From: Lachnospiraceae bacterium
GTDB taxonomy: Bacteria; Bacillota; Clostridia; Lachnospirales; Lachnospiraceae
NCBI GenBank assembly: GCA_022483465.1
Contig: JAKVNF010000003.1
Location: 62,001-126,000 of the forward strand
DNA length: 64,000 nt
Reading direction: 5' to 3'
The translations under genes were made by a program, and so were the position numbers. The notes beneath the pieces are model-generated. The model had not been told where the DNA came from and searched no databases. It saw only the letters and a list, made by a program, of their open reading frames with translations. Below, piece by piece: positions 54,676-63,711 of the stretch. Position 1 is the first letter of the stretch. The number at the start of each line of letters is the position of its first letter.

Positions 54676-55376
54676 AACCACCAGCTTTGCTGGTGGTCTG
54701 TGTTCGCCCCTCCGGGGCTTACCGGTGCGTTTCCGCCTAAAGGCGGTCTAGCAAACCGTTCTTACATTACTGGTGGCCGCCTAAAGGCGGCTCCCTTTTT
54801 GACTACTTTTCGGGATCTCCTTCCAGTCGATCCCTTTCGTACTGTTCTGCAATATACTTCTTGATTGTCTCTTCATTGACATTTCCCACCGTTTCGCAAT
54901 AGTAGCCTCTTGCCCAGAAATGTCTGTCGTATCTTTGGCGATATTCTGGATGCTTGTCGAAGATCATGAGAGAACTTTTTCCTTTGATGCGGCCAACTAC
55001 CTTTGCCACACTCATTTTCGGTGGGATCGACACATACATATGTACATGATCAGGCAAGGTGGCCGCTTTGATAATCGTGACTCCTTCCATCTTGCAGACC
55101 TTCCCTATAATTTCGCCTATTTCCTTCCGCAGCTCCCCGAACATTACTTTTCGTCTATACTTCGGAATGAACACTATATGATATGTGCAGTTATATCGAC
55201 TGTGTGCTAAACTCAAATCGTCCATGGGCGCCTCCGCTGTCTTGAAGTGGTTTGCTAGACCTACTTCATTGTACAGCGGAGGCTGTTTTTTGTTACTCCG
55301 CTTGCCGCCACGGGCTTCTGTCACTCCCCCAGCTCCGCTGGGGGATTAAGATCTGTTTCATTTATTTTGGGGCCAG
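54676..55376. mobile_element. IS200/IS605-type element (approximate ends)
   Basis: A TnpA gene lies between subterminal hairpins: an 8-bp stem at 54678-54696 and an 8-bp stem at 55326-55344. IS200 elements carry such hairpins and make no target duplication. The right border is placed near 55376, where flavin-reductase homology resumes. The left border is only approximate. Confidence 0.7.
54803..55225 (-). CDS. tnpA: IS200/IS605 family transposase TnpA
   Basis: A 140-residue Y1 transposase. Start chosen at MDDLSLAHSRYNCTYHIVFI, the usual N-terminus; an in-frame start at 55324 would extend through the element end. It shows PKYRRKV, the HUH pair in LPDHVHMYVSIPPK, SSLMIFDKHP and the tyrosine region YYCETVGNVNEETIKKYI. 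It cuts and joins single-stranded DNA at the hairpin ends. Intact. Confidence 0.94.
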   Translation of the reverse strand: MDDLSLAHSRYNCTYHIVFIPKYRRKVMFGELRKEIGEIIGKVCKMEGVTIIKAATLPDHVHMYVSIPPKMSVAKVVGRIKGKSSLMIFDKHPEYRQRYDRHFWARGYYCETVGNVNEETIKKYIAEQYERDRLEGDPEK

Positions 55377-56369
55377 TCCTTAGGAATTTCCTTTGGAAAG
55401 AAAAATGCAAACACCGACATCCTGGTGAAGGAGGCGCTGTACGGGGCAAGAGCAGCTGCCCCTGATGCCGCCATTTCTTTTATCAACACCGTTGAGCTGA
55501 ACATCGGCCGCTGCCGCGGATGCGGAGCCTGCTCCACCATGCTGGAGCGGGGAAAGGACAACGACTGTGTCTACCGAGATGATTTTCAGATGCTGGAGGA
55601 GAAGGTCCGGGAGGCAGACTGTATTGTGCTGGGAGCGCCAGTCTATGTGCTGCAGCCGGTCGGGCAGTTCAAAGATTTTGTGGACCGGTTCTCCTGCCGC
55701 CACGATTACTCCGCCATCACCTGAGTGCTCGACAAGAGAAGAAGCGGAGAGCTTCCGGGAAAGGCAGAGGATTATCCGATGGAGCGGCTCAAGAAGAGAA
55801 CCGTATCCTACATCTCTGTCGGCGGAGCAACCACGGAGAACTGGACCAGCATGGGGACAGCTTCCCTTGCTCTTTTCGGATTTCCACCCATGATGAGGGT
55901 CATGGGCAACTACAACGCCAACGCAATGGGGACTACCGGCAATCCGTACCTGGATGACAGGCTGATCGCAGACATGCACGAGATGGGAAAGCGCACCGTC
56001 GAGGGATATCTGGATGAGACCGTGCGGTTTTTCCAGCCGGAGGGAAAACCGGAGGGGGTCTGCCCAGTATGTCACCAGAGGCTGGTGACCATCCTGCCCG
56101 GTACCACGAAGGTGGAGTGTCCGGTCTGTGGGATCGAGGGTGATCTTGCGATTGAAAACGGCGCGGTGAAGATTGTGTACCCGAAGGCGCAGCAAGAGCG
56201 TGCCAGGGGAACCTTCCGGGGACTCCGGGAGCACACGACGGAAATCCAGAGCTTCGGCGCAATCTGCGGGCCGAAGATCATGGCCAACCGGGAGAAACTG
56301 GATCGACTCATGCAGGAGAGAATCCGGAATTTTGACACCAGCATAGAGGACAAAACGGACGAGGCGTGA
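55377..56369 (+). pseudogene. NADPH-dependent FMN reductase (flavodoxin family), truncated and interrupted
   Basis: Homology starts abruptly at LGISFGKKNANTDILVKEAL with no start codon; the first few residues (normally M-K-I) are replaced by IS200-side sequence. RCRGCGACSTM and GAPVYVLQPVGQFKDFVDRF are typical of the iron-sulfur-type flavodoxin family. The frame is cut by an in-frame TGA at 55722-55724, then continues in the same frame with SVGGATTENWTSMGTASLAL and a C-terminal pair of CPVC motifs (VCPVCHQ and ECPVCG). Two independent lesions make it inactive. Confidence 0.85.
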
Positions 56370-56402
56370 GAAGATTCTGGCCATGCCGCTTGCTGACAGC
56401 AG

Positions 56403-56441
56403 GGAGTTCCCTTCCAAATGAGAAGGGAACTCCTTTTTTTT
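56403..56441 (+). terminator. Rho-independent terminator
   Basis: A 12-bp perfect stem (56403-56414 with 56422-56433) and short loop are followed by eight T residues. It terminates the flavin-reductase transcript. Confidence 0.92.
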
Positions 56442-56504
56442 CGTGCCCCTTGCCGGGTGTGCTACACTGCAGGAAGACAAAGACAGTTGCAAAAGGAGAG
56501 CGGA

Positions 56505-59021
56505 ATGGAACATCGAACCGAAAAAGACAGAGCCATCCACATGCAGCCCAGGGCGATCGAGGTCCGGGGCGCACGGGTCCACAACTTAAAGAACATCAAC
56601 GTTGACATCCCCCTGCATCAGATCACGGCGATCGCCGGGGTCTCCGGATCCGGCAAGTCCTCCCTGGCCCTGGGAGTCCTCTACGCGGAAGGGTCCCGGC
56701 GCTACCTGGAAGCTCTCTCCACCTATACAAGGCGGCGGATGACCCAGGCGGAGAAGGCGCAGGTGGACGAGGTCCGATATGTGCCGGCGGCGCTTGCCCT
56801 GCACCAGCGCCCCGGCGTGCCCGGGGTGCGCAGCACCTTCGGCACATCCACCGAACTCCTCAACAGCCTGCGGCTGATGTTCTCCCGTCTTGCAAGCCAC
56901 CGCTGCCCCAACGGCCACTACGTCCCGCCCACGATGAATGTGGCGGCGATGAAGGAACTTGTCTGTCCGGTCTGCGGCGCCCACTTCTTTGGCCCCGGTG
57001 CGGAGGACCTTGCGTTCAACTCCCGGGGTGCCTGCAAGACCTGCCAGGGAACCGGCGTGGTGCGCACCGTGGATGAGTCGACCCTGGTGCCGGATGAGAG
57101 CCTCTCCATCGACGAGGGGGCAGTCCTCCCCTGGCAGACCCTCATGTGGTCCCTGATGAAGGACATCGTGCGAAAGCTCGGCGTGCGGACCGATGTTCCC
57201 TTCAAGGACCTGACCCCGAAGGAACGGGACATCGTCTTTCACGGCCCGGCGGTCAAGACGAACATCGTCTACCAGAACCACACGACCGGTGCGGCGGGGG
57301 ACATGGACTTTACCTATTTCAATGCCACCTACACGGTGGAAAACGCCCTGTCCCATGTGAAGGACGAGAAGGGCATGAAGCGGGTGGAGCGGTTTTTGAA
57401 GACCGACATCTGCCCGGACTGCCACGGGACAAGGCTCTCGGAGGAGGCGAGGGCACCGCGCCTTCGGGGCATCTCCCTGGCTGATGCCTGCAAGATGACA
57501 CTGACGGAACTCGTCTCCTGGGTGAGAGGGGTTCCAGCCTCCCTCCCGGAGTACATGCGCCCGATGGCAGAGAGCATCTGCACCGCCTTTCAGGACACCG
57601 CTGCAAGGCTCCTCGATCTTGGTCTTGGCTACCTGTCCCTGGACCGGGCCGCCTCCACGCTGTCCAATGGGGAACGGCAGAGAATGCAGCTTGCCAGGGC
57701 GGTGCGGAACCGCACCACCGGCGTCCTCTATGTCCTGGATGAGCCCTCCATCGGCCTCCATCCCGCCAACCTGGAGGGCCTCTCCGGGGTGATGGACGAC
57801 CTCATCGCCGACGGCAATACGGTGGTCTTGGTGGATCACGACACCAACATCTTAAAGAAAGCGGACTGGATGGTGGAGATGGGTCCTGCCGCCGGCAAGG
57901 AGGGCGGGCAGGTCATCGCGGAGGGAATTGTGGAGGAGATCGAAAAGAACCCGCGCTCCGTCATCGGTCCCTTTCTGGCGGGAAATACCGGGGAGTCGGT
58001 CCGGACAAGGTGCAGCAGGGAAGCGCTCTTTGAAAAGGGGGAGATCCGGCTGCAGACCCAGGCGATTCACACCGTGCAGCCCCTCACCGCGGTTTTTCCC
58101 AAGGGGCGGCTCTGCGTCGTGACCGGCGTGTCGGGGTCCGGAAAGACCACCCTTGTTCTGGAGAGCCTGATCCCCGCCCTGCAGGGCAGCATCAATGGGA
58201 CGGCGCTTCCCGCCCACGTGGTATCGGTCGATGCGCCCGGGATCACAAGGGCCCAGCTCATTGACTCCACCCCGATCGGCATCAACGTGCGCTCCACGGT
58301 GGCAACCTATGCCAATGTCCACGACGAGCTGCGGAAGGTCTTTGCCAAAACCGAGGAGGCAAAGCGGGCCGGGGTGAAGGCCGGTGCCTTCTCCTACAAC
58401 ACGGGGAGCCTTCGCTGCCCCACCTGCGACGGAACGGGGACCATCAGTCTGGACGTGCAGTTCCTGCCGGACGTGGAGATTCCCTGCCCTGACTGCGGGG
58501 GCACCCGGTATGGAAAGCAGGCGGGTGAGATCCACTGGACCAATCCCAACGGGCAGTCCTATACGCTGCCCCAGCTAATGGCGGCCACCGTGGATGAGGC
58601 GCTGGAGGCCTGCCAGAGTCTGCCTGTGGTGCGAAAGCGTCTCCAGGTGCTGCATGACCTGGGCCTTGGCTACCTGACGCTGGGAGAGGAGACGCCGGGA
58701 CTCTCCGGCGGAGAGGCGCAGCGGCTCAAGCTCGCCTCCGAGATGGGCCGTCCCCAGGAGGGCTCTGTGTTTGTCTTCGATGAGCCGACAATCGGCCTGC
58801 ATCCCCGGGACGTGAGGACGCTCCTTGCCGTGTTCCAGACCCTCCTCGACCAGGGTGCCACCGTCATCGTGATTGAGCACGACCTGGATGTCATCCACAG
58901 TGCGGACTATCTCCTGGACATGGGACCGGGAGGCGGCAAAGAGGGCGGAAGGATCGTTGCGGCAGGGACACTTGAGGAGGTAAAGACATGCAGAGAGAGC
59001 ATTACAGCAAGATTTCTGTGA
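56505..59021 (+). CDS. UvrA-like ABC ATPase (UvrA2-type paralog)
   Basis: An 838-residue twin ABC ATPase, about 100 residues shorter than housekeeping UvrA. Start at 56505 after AAAAGGAGAG. First Walker A GVSGSGKSSLALG with signature LSNGERQRMQLARAV; second Walker A GVSGSGKTTLVLE with signature LSGGEAQRLKLASEMG. Zinc motifs are CPVCGAHFFGP...CKTCQGTG and CPTCDGTG...CPDCGGTR. The reduced length fits paralogs lacking the UvrB-binding region, some linked to DNA-damage or drug tolerance. Function beyond DNA binding is inferred. Confidence 0.9.
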   Translation: MEHRTEKDRAIHMQPRAIEVRGARVHNLKNINVDIPLHQITAIAGVSGSGKSSLALGVLYAEGSRRYLEALSTYTRRRMTQAEKAQVDEVRYVPAALALHQRPGVPGVRSTFGTSTELLNSLRLMFSRLASHRCPNGHYVPPTMNVAAMKELVCPVCGAHFFGPGAEDLAFNSRGACKTCQGTGVVRTVDESTLVPDESLSIDEGAVLPWQTLMWSLMKDIVRKLGVRTDVPFKDLTPKERDIVFHGPAVKTNIVYQNHTTGAAGDMDFTYFNATYTVENALSHVKDEKGMKRVERFLKTDICPDCHGTRLSEEARAPRLRGISLADACKMTLTELVSWVRGVPASLPEYMRPMAESICTAFQDTAARLLDLGLGYLSLDRAASTLSNGERQRMQLARAVRNRTTGVLYVLDEPSIGLHPANLEGLSGVMDDLIADGNTVVLVDHDTNILKKADWMVEMGPAAGKEGGQVIAEGIVEEIEKNPRSVIGPFLAGNTGESVRTRCSREALFEKGEIRLQTQAIHTVQPLTAVFPKGRLCVVTGVSGSGKTTLVLESLIPALQGSINGTALPAHVVSVDAPGITRAQLIDSTPIGINVRSTVATYANVHDELRKVFAKTEEAKRAGVKAGAFSYNTGSLRCPTCDGTGTISLDVQFLPDVEIPCPDCGGTRYGKQAGEIHWTNPNGQSYTLPQLMAATVDEALEACQSLPVVRKRLQVLHDLGLGYLTLGEETPGLSGGEAQRLKLASEMGRPQEGSVFVFDEPTIGLHPRDVRTLLAVFQTLLDQGATVIVIEHDLDVIHSADYLLDMGPGGGKEGGRIVAAGTLEEVKTCRESITARFL

Positions 59022-59341
59022 AGAGGACAAGAGGGCAATCCATAAGGAGGCAGAGGATAAGGCGAGAGGACGTCGCAACGGAGATGATGCCGACAATGGA
59101 AGAGGAGTGGGCGTCCGCCCTGCTGGATCAGACGGTACTGGATGAGTATCCGCTGGCAGCAAAGGAGTACGCACTGCTTGCGGCACTGGAACAGAAGATG
59201 ATGGATCCGAAAGCCCCTGCAGATCCCGCTTCCTGGGAGGAGATGCTGGCAGAACGGGACAAACTCGAGGACGCGTTCTGGGCTGTCATGAAGAGAGAAT
59301 ACGGTGTGGAACGACCTGCGGTCAGAAAGCGCAGATTATAG
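58988..59341 (+). CDS. Small protein of unknown function, coupled to the UvrA-like gene
   Basis: A 117-residue protein with GAGGAGG at a good distance before the ATG, overlapping the UvrA-like gene by 34 bases. The N-terminus is Arg/Lys-rich (KRTRGQSIRRQRIRRED), the middle acidic and helical, and the C-terminus basic again (RPAVRKRRL). No family is recognised. The basic ends could contact nucleic acid, which is speculation. Confidence 0.6.
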   Translation: MQREHYSKISVKRTRGQSIRRQRIRREDVATEMMPTMEEEWASALLDQTVLDEYPLAAKEYALLAALEQKMMDPKAPADPASWEEMLAERDKLEDAFWAVMKREYGVERPAVRKRRL

Positions 59342-59458
59342 CCAATCTGGAATCGCGTGAACCTGCCATGCGTATGGTGATTTTGGTACCGTGCGTTTTC
59401 ATCGAAACTTTGAACCACCTACCTGCAGTACGCAGAGCAGGGAGATGCTACATGTGAC

Positions 59459-59545
59459 TATAAAAACGAAGAATTCGTTGTAATGGAGAACAGAAAGTGC
59501 TATAGTCCTTAACAAGGACAATAAAAACGAAATTTACGTTTTTAT
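59459..59545 (+). promoter_or_regulatory. Promoter with two operator-like palindromes for the AAA/TOPRIM operon
   Basis: TTGTAA (59478-59483) and TATAGT (59501-59506) have a 17-base spacer. A palindrome with arms AACGAA/TTCGTT overlaps the -35 box, and a second with arms TAAAAACG/CGTTTTTA lies in the leader, just before the GGAGGG ribosome site. Both begin with ATAAAAACGAA, suggesting one repressor binding twice. A small TCCTT/AAGGA hairpin lies between. The stretch 59342-59458 holds nothing else that I recognise. Confidence 0.6.
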
Positions 59546-59559
59546 CGGAGGGAACGCCG

Positions 59560-60714
59560 ATGAGAATACTGAGGATTCAGGCAGAGGGGCTGCCACTATA
59601 CAAAAAACCATTTGATATATCTTTTTACGCAGTGCAGAGAGTCCAGAACTGCCATCTGCAGTCTGTCCATAACCTATTTGGAAACATTTATATCAACACG
59701 GTAGAGGCTTTGGCGGGAATCAATGCTTCTGGAAAAACAACGGCTCTGGAGACCATATCTTTCACGAGCATGCTGCTCAGCGCTGCCCCGCTTTCCTCGA
59801 ATTTCGTTCCGAAGATTTTGGCTGAGAATGTCCAGACGGTATTTGACATTGATTTCTTTGCAGATGGAAAGATCTACCATTTGATGAGCGAGATGATTCG
59901 TACAAGGAGACCAGATGGCGGCAGCGGGATACGGATCTTGTCCGAGAAGTTGTGGAGAAAAAATGCTACCAGTAAGACAAACAAGACAAATCTGCTTGAT
60001 TTCAGCGGCATAGATCCAGTGCGAAACCGGAATCATGCTGACGAGTATCTGCCTGATGATGTCAGCATCATGATTGCGGAGAACAAACAGAGACAGGATA
60101 CGACTTCGTTTGTAGATCTTGCTCTGTTTACAGATTTTAATTTGTACTTGCCGGATGGTGGAATCGTTCCAACAGAGATCATATCCCTTCTTGATCCCTC
60201 GATTGAATACATTACGGTTGAGAGCATTGAGAAAAAGAAGATCACCAGGCTGAAATTCTATGGACAAAAGGAGCTTGTTCTGTCGAACCCGGCAGAGCTG
60301 TATAACTATCTGTCTTCTGGTACGGTGAAGGGGGTGACGGTCTTCACTGCCGCTGCCAAGGTACTTAAACAAGGCGGATACCTGATCGTTGATGAAATCG
60401 AAAATCATTTCAACAGGGAGCTGGTAGTATCCCTGCTCAGGTTGTTTATGGATCAAAAGACCAATCCAAAAGGTGCTGTGATCATTTTTTCAACGCATTA
60501 TCCGGAGCTCCTAGATGAAATCGATCGAAACGATGCTGTGTTTATCACAAGAAATTGTCAGGGGTTAACCATAGACAACATGAATACCCTGCTAAAACGA
60601 AATGATATCCGGAAAAGCGAGGTTTTTCAGAGCAATTACCTCGGCGGTACAGCACCTAAGTATGAGGCTTTGTTAGCGTTGCAGAAGAGTATCATGGAGA
60701 GCTTGGAGGAATAA
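59560..60714 (+). CDS. AAA (OLD/AAA15-like) ATPase of a candidate defence pair
   Basis: A 384-residue SMC/OLD-like ATPase. Walker A is GINASGKTT (residues 53-61), Walker B is YLIVDEIENHF with Asp278-Glu279, and a switch-type histidine occurs in IFSTHYPELL near 314. The C-terminal YLGGTAPKYEALLAL is typical of AAA15/AAA_21 ATPases. It has no nuclease domain of its own; the adjacent gene starts one base after its stop, implying a complex. Paired ATPase plus TOPRIM proteins occur in AbiL, PARIS and similar phage-defence systems. GC is lower than its neighbours, as for transferred genes. Confidence 0.85.
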   Translation: MRILRIQAEGLPLYKKPFDISFYAVQRVQNCHLQSVHNLFGNIYINTVEALAGINASGKTTALETISFTSMLLSAAPLSSNFVPKILAENVQTVFDIDFFADGKIYHLMSEMIRTRRPDGGSGIRILSEKLWRKNATSKTNKTNLLDFSGIDPVRNRNHADEYLPDDVSIMIAENKQRQDTTSFVDLALFTDFNLYLPDGGIVPTEIISLLDPSIEYITVESIEKKKITRLKFYGQKELVLSNPAELYNYLSSGTVKGVTVFTAAAKVLKQGGYLIVDEIENHFNRELVVSLLRLFMDQKTNPKGAVIIFSTHYPELLDEIDRNDAVFITRNCQGLTIDNMNTLLKRNDIRKSEVFQSNYLGGTAPKYEALLALQKSIMESLEE

Positions 60715-61251
60715 ATGGGAGTAATCATTCCGGACTCCAGCCTCATCGCATGCATTTGTGAGGGCGGGGCAGAAACCGCCATAATGGATATTCTACTTGA
60801 TAATAATCTTCTAATTTTTAAGAGAGAGCAACTAATAACAGAAAATATCATTCCGAGGACTTTTGCAAGGGACTTTGAAAAAAGATATTTGAGAGTGGAA
60901 TATGGAAAGAAAATCATCATTCTCAGGATAATAGACTCGAGAAGCGAAGAGTTTAGACTGAGCAGAGCATATAAATGCCAGGTAGAGGTTATCGATGTGA
61001 TAACGGCACCGGAAATTGAAATGCTTGTAATTATCAAAGAAAACAAATACGTTGAATACTTCTGCTCTAGAGTTAGCAAGCCAAGCGATTTTTGCAAACA
61101 AAATCTCAAAATCAGCAACGTGAAAAAACCTGATTTTATTAGAGATTACTTTAGTGATCCGGAATCACTGATCAGCAGTATTAATGAATATCACAGAATA
61201 CATCGACAGAGAAATAATGAAGCTTCCTTGTATGATTTGATCAAACATTAG
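60715..61251 (+). CDS. TOPRIM-like (RloB/AbiLii-like) putative nuclease
   Basis: A 178-residue protein starting directly after the ATPase stop, with GGAGGA as its ribosome site. Acidic motifs in order: CEGGAETAIMDILLDNN (first Glu), RIIDSRSEEF (Asp) and TAPEIEMLVII (late Glu), which parallel the E...D...E layout of RloB/AbiLii TOPRIM-like proteins. The fold and nuclease role are inferred from these and from the partner ATPase, not proven. Low GC; followed by a terminator at 61289, so the two genes form a complete operon. Confidence 0.65.
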   Translation: MGVIIPDSSLIACICEGGAETAIMDILLDNNLLIFKREQLITENIIPRTFARDFEKRYLRVEYGKKIIILRIIDSRSEEFRLSRAYKCQVEVIDVITAPEIEMLVIIKENKYVEYFCSRVSKPSDFCKQNLKISNVKKPDFIRDYFSDPESLISSINEYHRIHRQRNNEASLYDLIKH

Positions 61252-61288
61252 TCAACTTGTTGATGATATCATTTGTCTCCATCCATAG

Positions 61289-61316
61289 AACCCTGTCCAT
61301 GTGGGCAGGGTTTTGG
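61289..61316 (+). terminator. Terminator of the AAA/TOPRIM operon
   Basis: A stem (AACCCTG with CAGGGTT, extended by CCA/TGG) is followed by TTTGGTTT, 37 bases after the stop codon. The rest of the gap to 61437 contains no gene. Confidence 0.75.
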
Positions 61317-61436
61317 TTTGCGTGCTTGTTTCTGACATTTTGCAGGATAAGACTTTCCATCAGGCTGTCACCTTTTCTGCTGCATGCAGCCAATCCTGGT
61401 ATAATTCCACTATCAACCATCACAGGGGAGGTTCGG

Positions 61437-63383
61437 ATGGAGGAGAAACGTCTGATTCCCGGCATCTACGAGGAGATCGTTGACCGGGGGCTGGAGCACA
61501 CCATACAGAATGACGCCGGGCAGGACTGTGATTGTGGCAAGCTCGAAAAGGCACTGGCCCCGAAGGCGCTCTCCCAGTATGTCGCGGGGATCCTGGAGCA
61601 GAAGCTCTCCGAGATCGCGGATACTGACGGAAAAGAAGCGGGAAAGGAGCAGCTGCGCCTGGTCAATCAGGTCATCGAGGCCATGGGAGAGGAACAGGAG
61701 CATGCCATCCCGGAGCAGGAGCAGGCTAAGCAGCTTTTGTCTGTCGAGGACCGGGTCAACACCGGGAAAGAGGTGGCAAAGACGCGCAAGCCGCCCGTAA
61801 GGCCGGGGACTTCGATCGCCGCGAGCTCCCTCTTCACCGGGGCAGCCCACGAGCCGCCGATGTATCTGGAGCTCTCGCGCGAGGCGGCCTCCGCAGACCG
61901 AATCGACATGCTGGTCTCCTTTGTGAAGTGGAGCGGCCTGCGGCTTCTCTATGAGCCCCTGCGGGCGTTCACAGAGCGGGGAAAGCAGCTCCGGGTCATC
62001 ACCACCTCCTACATGGGCGCCACGGACTGCAAGGCGGTGGAGGAACTGGCAAAGCTTCCCAACACGCAGATCCGCATCTCCTATGACACCGACCGCACGA
62101 GGCTCCACGCCAAGGCCTACGTGTTCCACCGGGATAACGGCTTCTCGACGGCCTACGTGGGGTCTTCCAACCTCTCGAATCCCGCCCTGACCAGCGGCCT
62201 CGAGTGGAACATCAAGCTGACGCGGCAGGATCAGAAGGAAACGATGACCAAGATCGAGAGCTCGTTCCTCACCTACTGGAACCAGAGTGAGTTCCAGCCC
62301 TACACGGGGAGCGAGGCGGATCGGGAGAAGCTGCGCCGCGCGATCCTCTCCCAGAGAAAGACCGGGGAGAAGACCACCCATCTCTACCTTGCCGATGTGG
62401 AGCCCTATGCCTACCAGCAGGAGATCCTGGACCGGCTCGAGGCAGAGCGGAACCTGAGGCATCATTACCGGAACCTGGTGGTCGCTGCCACCGGCACCGG
62501 CAAGACCGTGATCGCTGCCCTCGACTATCGGAACTTCGCGCAGAAGACGGGGAAGGACTACCCGACCCTTCTCTTTGTCGCCCACCGGGAGGAGATCCTG
62601 GAGCAGAGCATCGAGTGCTTCCGGGAGGTGCTGAAGAATCCGGACTTTGGAGACCTGTTTGTGGGCTCCTACCGCCCGGAGGGAATCCGGCAGCTCTTTC
62701 TCTCGATCCAGACCTTTCGATCACAGAACTTCACGCAGCTGGTGACGCCGGATTTCTACGACTACATCATCGTGGATGAATTCCACCACGCGGCGGCGGA
62801 TTCCTATCAGAAGCTCCTTGACTACTTCAAGCCGAAGATCTTTCTCGGCCTGACCGCCACCCCGGAGCGCATGGATGGAAAGAGTATCCTCCCCTTCTTC
62901 GACGGCAGGATTGCGGCGGAGCTGCGCCTGCCGGAGGCGATCGACAGAAAGATGCTCTGCCCGTTCCAGTACTTCGGCCTGGCGGATGACACGGACCTTC
63001 GGCAGGTGCGCTGGACCAGGGGCGGGTACGACCAGGCGGAGCTCTCAAAGCTCTACACCTTTGCCGCCGGCGTGGCGCAAAAGCGCGTGGAGCGGATCCT
63101 CTGGGAGCTGAACCGGATTGTGACCGATCTGGACGACGTGAAGGGACTTGGCTTTTGCGTCTCCAAGGAGCACGCTGCCTTCATGAGCCGGCAGTTCAAC
63201 GAGCACGGCATTCCCTCCCTGTGCCTTATCAGCGAGAGCGACCAGAAGGTGAGAGATGCCGCAAAGGAGGAACTCGTCGGCGGAAAGATCCACTTCATCT
63301 TCGTGGTGGACCTCTACAACGAAATCGGGACTACAAAAGTGATACAAACACATTTACGAAATTTCAAAAGAAATGCCGCATAA
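61437..63383 (+). pseudogene. Truncated PLD-domain DEAD/DEAH helicase (DUF3427-type)
   Basis: A 648-residue product; full-length relatives have about 1000 residues. Start at 61437 (GGGGAGG upstream). The N-terminal phospholipase-D-like domain shows TRLHAKAYVFHRD (HxK) and VGSSNLSNPALTSG; the SF2 helicase has ATGTGKTVIAA (motif I), IIVDEFHHAAADS (II) and FLGLTATPERMDG (III). Homology ends abruptly after HFIFVVDLYNE near 63330, where GVDIP and the rest of the helicase C domain and DUF3427 should follow. A foreign 16-residue tail replaces them, so the gene is probably inactive. Confidence 0.85.
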
Positions 63384-63386
63384 CAA

Positions 63387-63432
63387 GGCTTTTCCGGGGT
63401 TTGGGTGCCACCGGACAAGCCCTCTTTTTTTC
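63387..63432 (+). terminator. Rho-independent terminator just after the truncation point
   Basis: An 11-bp stem with one mismatch (63387-63397 with 63411-63421) is followed by CTCTTTTTTT. Confidence 0.85.
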
Positions 63433-63532
63433 TGTGAACGCTGATGGGAATTGGATTTAGCTTTTATCTAAAAAACGGTTCGTACCCTCCTAACGAACTG
63501 AACAGGATAAACGAAAATAATATATTCAGCAG

Positions 63533-63561
63533 TTGACAGTCAATTCAGCCTACTCTATCAT
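63533..63561 (+). promoter_or_regulatory. Strong predicted sigma-A promoter
   Basis: A perfect TTGACA (63533-63538) and TATCAT (63556-63561) have a 17-base spacer. Predicted start of transcription is near 63568. Confidence 0.75.
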
Positions 63562-63567
63562 GAAAGT

Positions 63568-63711
63568 GTGATCCGGACAAAGGATCAGATCTTTTTCTAT
63601 GCCGACGTCCTGTCGGCAATATGCTCGCACGGGCATGTCATTCCTCATTCGAGGAGAAATCACCATTCTTGTTAATCTCTCTTATTTCATTTCTGAAGGA
63701 GGCACATCATC
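63568..63711 (+). promoter_or_regulatory. Hairpin-rich 5' leader of the last gene
   Basis: The predicted leader of about 144 bases can form four consecutive small hairpins: GATCC/GGATC near 63570-63586, GCCGAC/GTCGGC near 63601-63617, ATGC/GGCAT near 63621-63636, and CCTC/GAGG near 63644-63655. An AAGGAGG site follows at 63696. No known riboswitch class is recognised. Confidence 0.5.

Noticed and set aside
55722-55724. Selenocysteine or recoded TGA in the flavin reductase
   Set aside because: The position is not a Cys in the family, no SECIS-like hairpin follows, and the gene already lacks its start.
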